A stretch of DNA of 31,646 nt from Hypsibius dujardini (Eukaryota > Tardigrada > Eutardigrada > Parachela > Hypsibiidae). Made by a program: the position numbers and the translations under genes. Positions within the stretch are counted from its first letter, which is position 1. Each line of letters begins with the position of its first letter. The notes beneath the pieces were generated by a model. It did not search any database, was not told where the DNA came from, and saw only the letters and a program-made list of their open reading frames with translations. The stretch spans positions 1 through 31,646 of the forward strand of contig LRSR01012379.1 of assembly GCA_001579985.1 (NCBI GenBank), given 5' to 3'. Shown piece after piece: positions 30,430-31,646 of this stretch.

Positions 30430-31646
30430 CCAATTTGGGTTTTTGACGCGTCTGCCTCGACTCTTTTTGGCAGCCGGAAGTTGTAGATATTGCTCACGTC
30501 CTTATGGTTATTAGTTCTTTCATGTAGTCGGGGATGTTTGGCTTTTTAGACGTAATCTGATAAACCAGATTGCTTCATTCTGTTTCCACCGTTCGAATAC
30601 GTGGGTAATGGCGAGACGCGTGAACAGCTCCGGCGTTAAGTGTTCTTGGTAATCCATCACAGCCCTCCGCACCTCCCGTTTAATTTTGGGTATTTTTGTT
30701 CCGAAGACTTTCTTTCGCGACAGACCAAACTACCGAGCAATAATCAAAGTGAGGCTGGACAAGAGCGTTGTATAAAATCACCCACTGCTGCCGGTTCAAG
30801 CCAATTTTTGTTCGGTTGAAATTGGCAATACCAAACGTGGCGTTCCGCTGCACTGCTTCAAATTGCCGATTCCACTGCAGGTGCTAGTCGATGATGATGC
30901 CGAGGGGTTTCACATAGTTGGCTTCTTGAATGAGGACGTCGCTCATGGTAACCGGTGTCTTGCGTTTGCCTTTTTTCTTGCTTCGGAGGGGAACGGAAAT
31001 GATTACTTTGGTTTTAGCCGGGTTGGCTGGAAGACGAAGGGCAGCCAGCTCGAGACCGAGTCTGTCCAGGTCGGCCGGCATTCAGGGAAACCACGGCTTC
31101 TTCAGCTGTCTTACCGGATGCTCCGACGATGCTATTGTCCGCAAAACACTCCACGTCAAATCTGGCCAAATTTGCGGGAGAGTTGCAGCATTTGGTTGAT
31201 GTAGATGGAAAACAGACTGGGGACCCAGAAGAGTGCCTTAAGGGCAACCGTGTCAACTCCGGTGGCTTGGAGTTTTTGTGGCAGAATTAGGCGTAAAACG
31301 CTGTCGAAGGCTTTCCGGAGTTCCAAAAAGGCGACTGCAGTGGCGACGCTCCATTTTTCTCTAATTTTCAAAAGTAGTTACTCGCAGGAATGGCCAGATC
31401 GGAAACCAGACTGTCATGGCGATAGCAGTAAATACCTCTGCAGGTGTTTAAGAAGCGGTGCTTGTACAGTCTTCTCAAACACCTCAGAAGCATTATTAAG
31501 CAATACAATTGATCAAAAGTCTTCCGGCGTTGATGCGTCGGCTGTTTTTGGGATGGGCGTGACGTGGGCCACCTTAAAAAAGTCCGGCTATATGCCAGTT
31601 CGTAAGCTGGCGTTGACCAGATGGGCCAGGGGTTTAGCAATCAGGG
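30430..31646 (-). mobile_element. Decayed non-LTR retrotransposon (CR1/Jockey-like), reverse-transcriptase part
   Basis: In N-to-C order on the minus strand and across several frames: LIAKPLAHLVNASLRTG, VAHVTPIPK, QSGFRSGHS, VAFLELRKAFDSV, LFSIYINQML, CFADNSIV, NPAKTKVIISVP, NYVKPLGIIID, PHFDYCSVVW. These are the order and motifs of a LINE reverse transcriptase and its connection region. The catalytic (F/Y)ADD is FADN (31134-31145), the GVPQGS segment before LFSIYINQ is deleted, and stops and frameshifts abound, so it is inactive. It continues beyond the right edge of the window. The 3' end was placed near 30430, where similarity fades. Confidence 0.8.

Overview
This is eukaryotic, animal-type genomic DNA. 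The coding signal is broken into short exons with GT-AG boundaries (one GC-AG), the introns are AT-rich and hold transposable elements, and AATAAA poly(A) signals follow the last exons. The main content is a cluster of four paralogous astacin-like (M12A) zinc metalloprotease genes. I cannot name the species. An invertebrate metazoan fits best, because large astacin families, hairpin MITEs and a CR1/Jockey-type LINE occur there.

Layout. 206-665: tandem array of a 115-bp unit. 801-6244 (+): gene A, an astacin-like protein whose catalytic Glu is Val and whose C-terminus is a leucine-rich-repeat region. Three of its introns carry copies of one foldback element, and a fourth hairpin element supplies one of its splice donors. 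6245-12600: no confident gene, but a 133-bp MITE, CAGA and TAC microsatellites, a 640-bp piggyBac-like non-autonomous element, a 316-bp MITE and a possible secreted-protein fragment. 12617-13132 (+): a decayed bulb-type (B-lectin) domain. 13700-17458 (-): gene B, eight exons that join without frameshift into a 560-residue reading frame with a predicted signal peptide, an astacin domain lacking about 35 residues, a Ser/Thr-rich linker, an eight-cysteine module and an unrecognised C-terminal region. 19762-22670 (+): gene C, the same architecture as gene B but with a TGA at the conserved Trp and a suspect exon, so probably a pseudogene. 26797-29995 (+): gene D, with the best-preserved zinc motif. 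30430-31646 (-): a decayed LINE reverse transcriptase.

The four genes share exon phases. The prodomain exon starts in phase 1 and ends in phase 0, the mature N-terminal exon ends in phase 1, and the next ends in phase 2, so they clearly arose by duplication. Each has drifted in a different part of the protease core: A lost the general base and the Met of the Met-turn; B lost the segment between the zinc motif and the Met-turn, plus the Tyr zinc ligand and the prodomain Asp; C has stops and a Leu/Phe Met-turn; D has Leu in the Met-turn. The cluster looks like a rapidly evolving set of secreted proteases and pseudoproteases with swapped C-terminal modules. First (signal-peptide) exons of A, C and D were not found.
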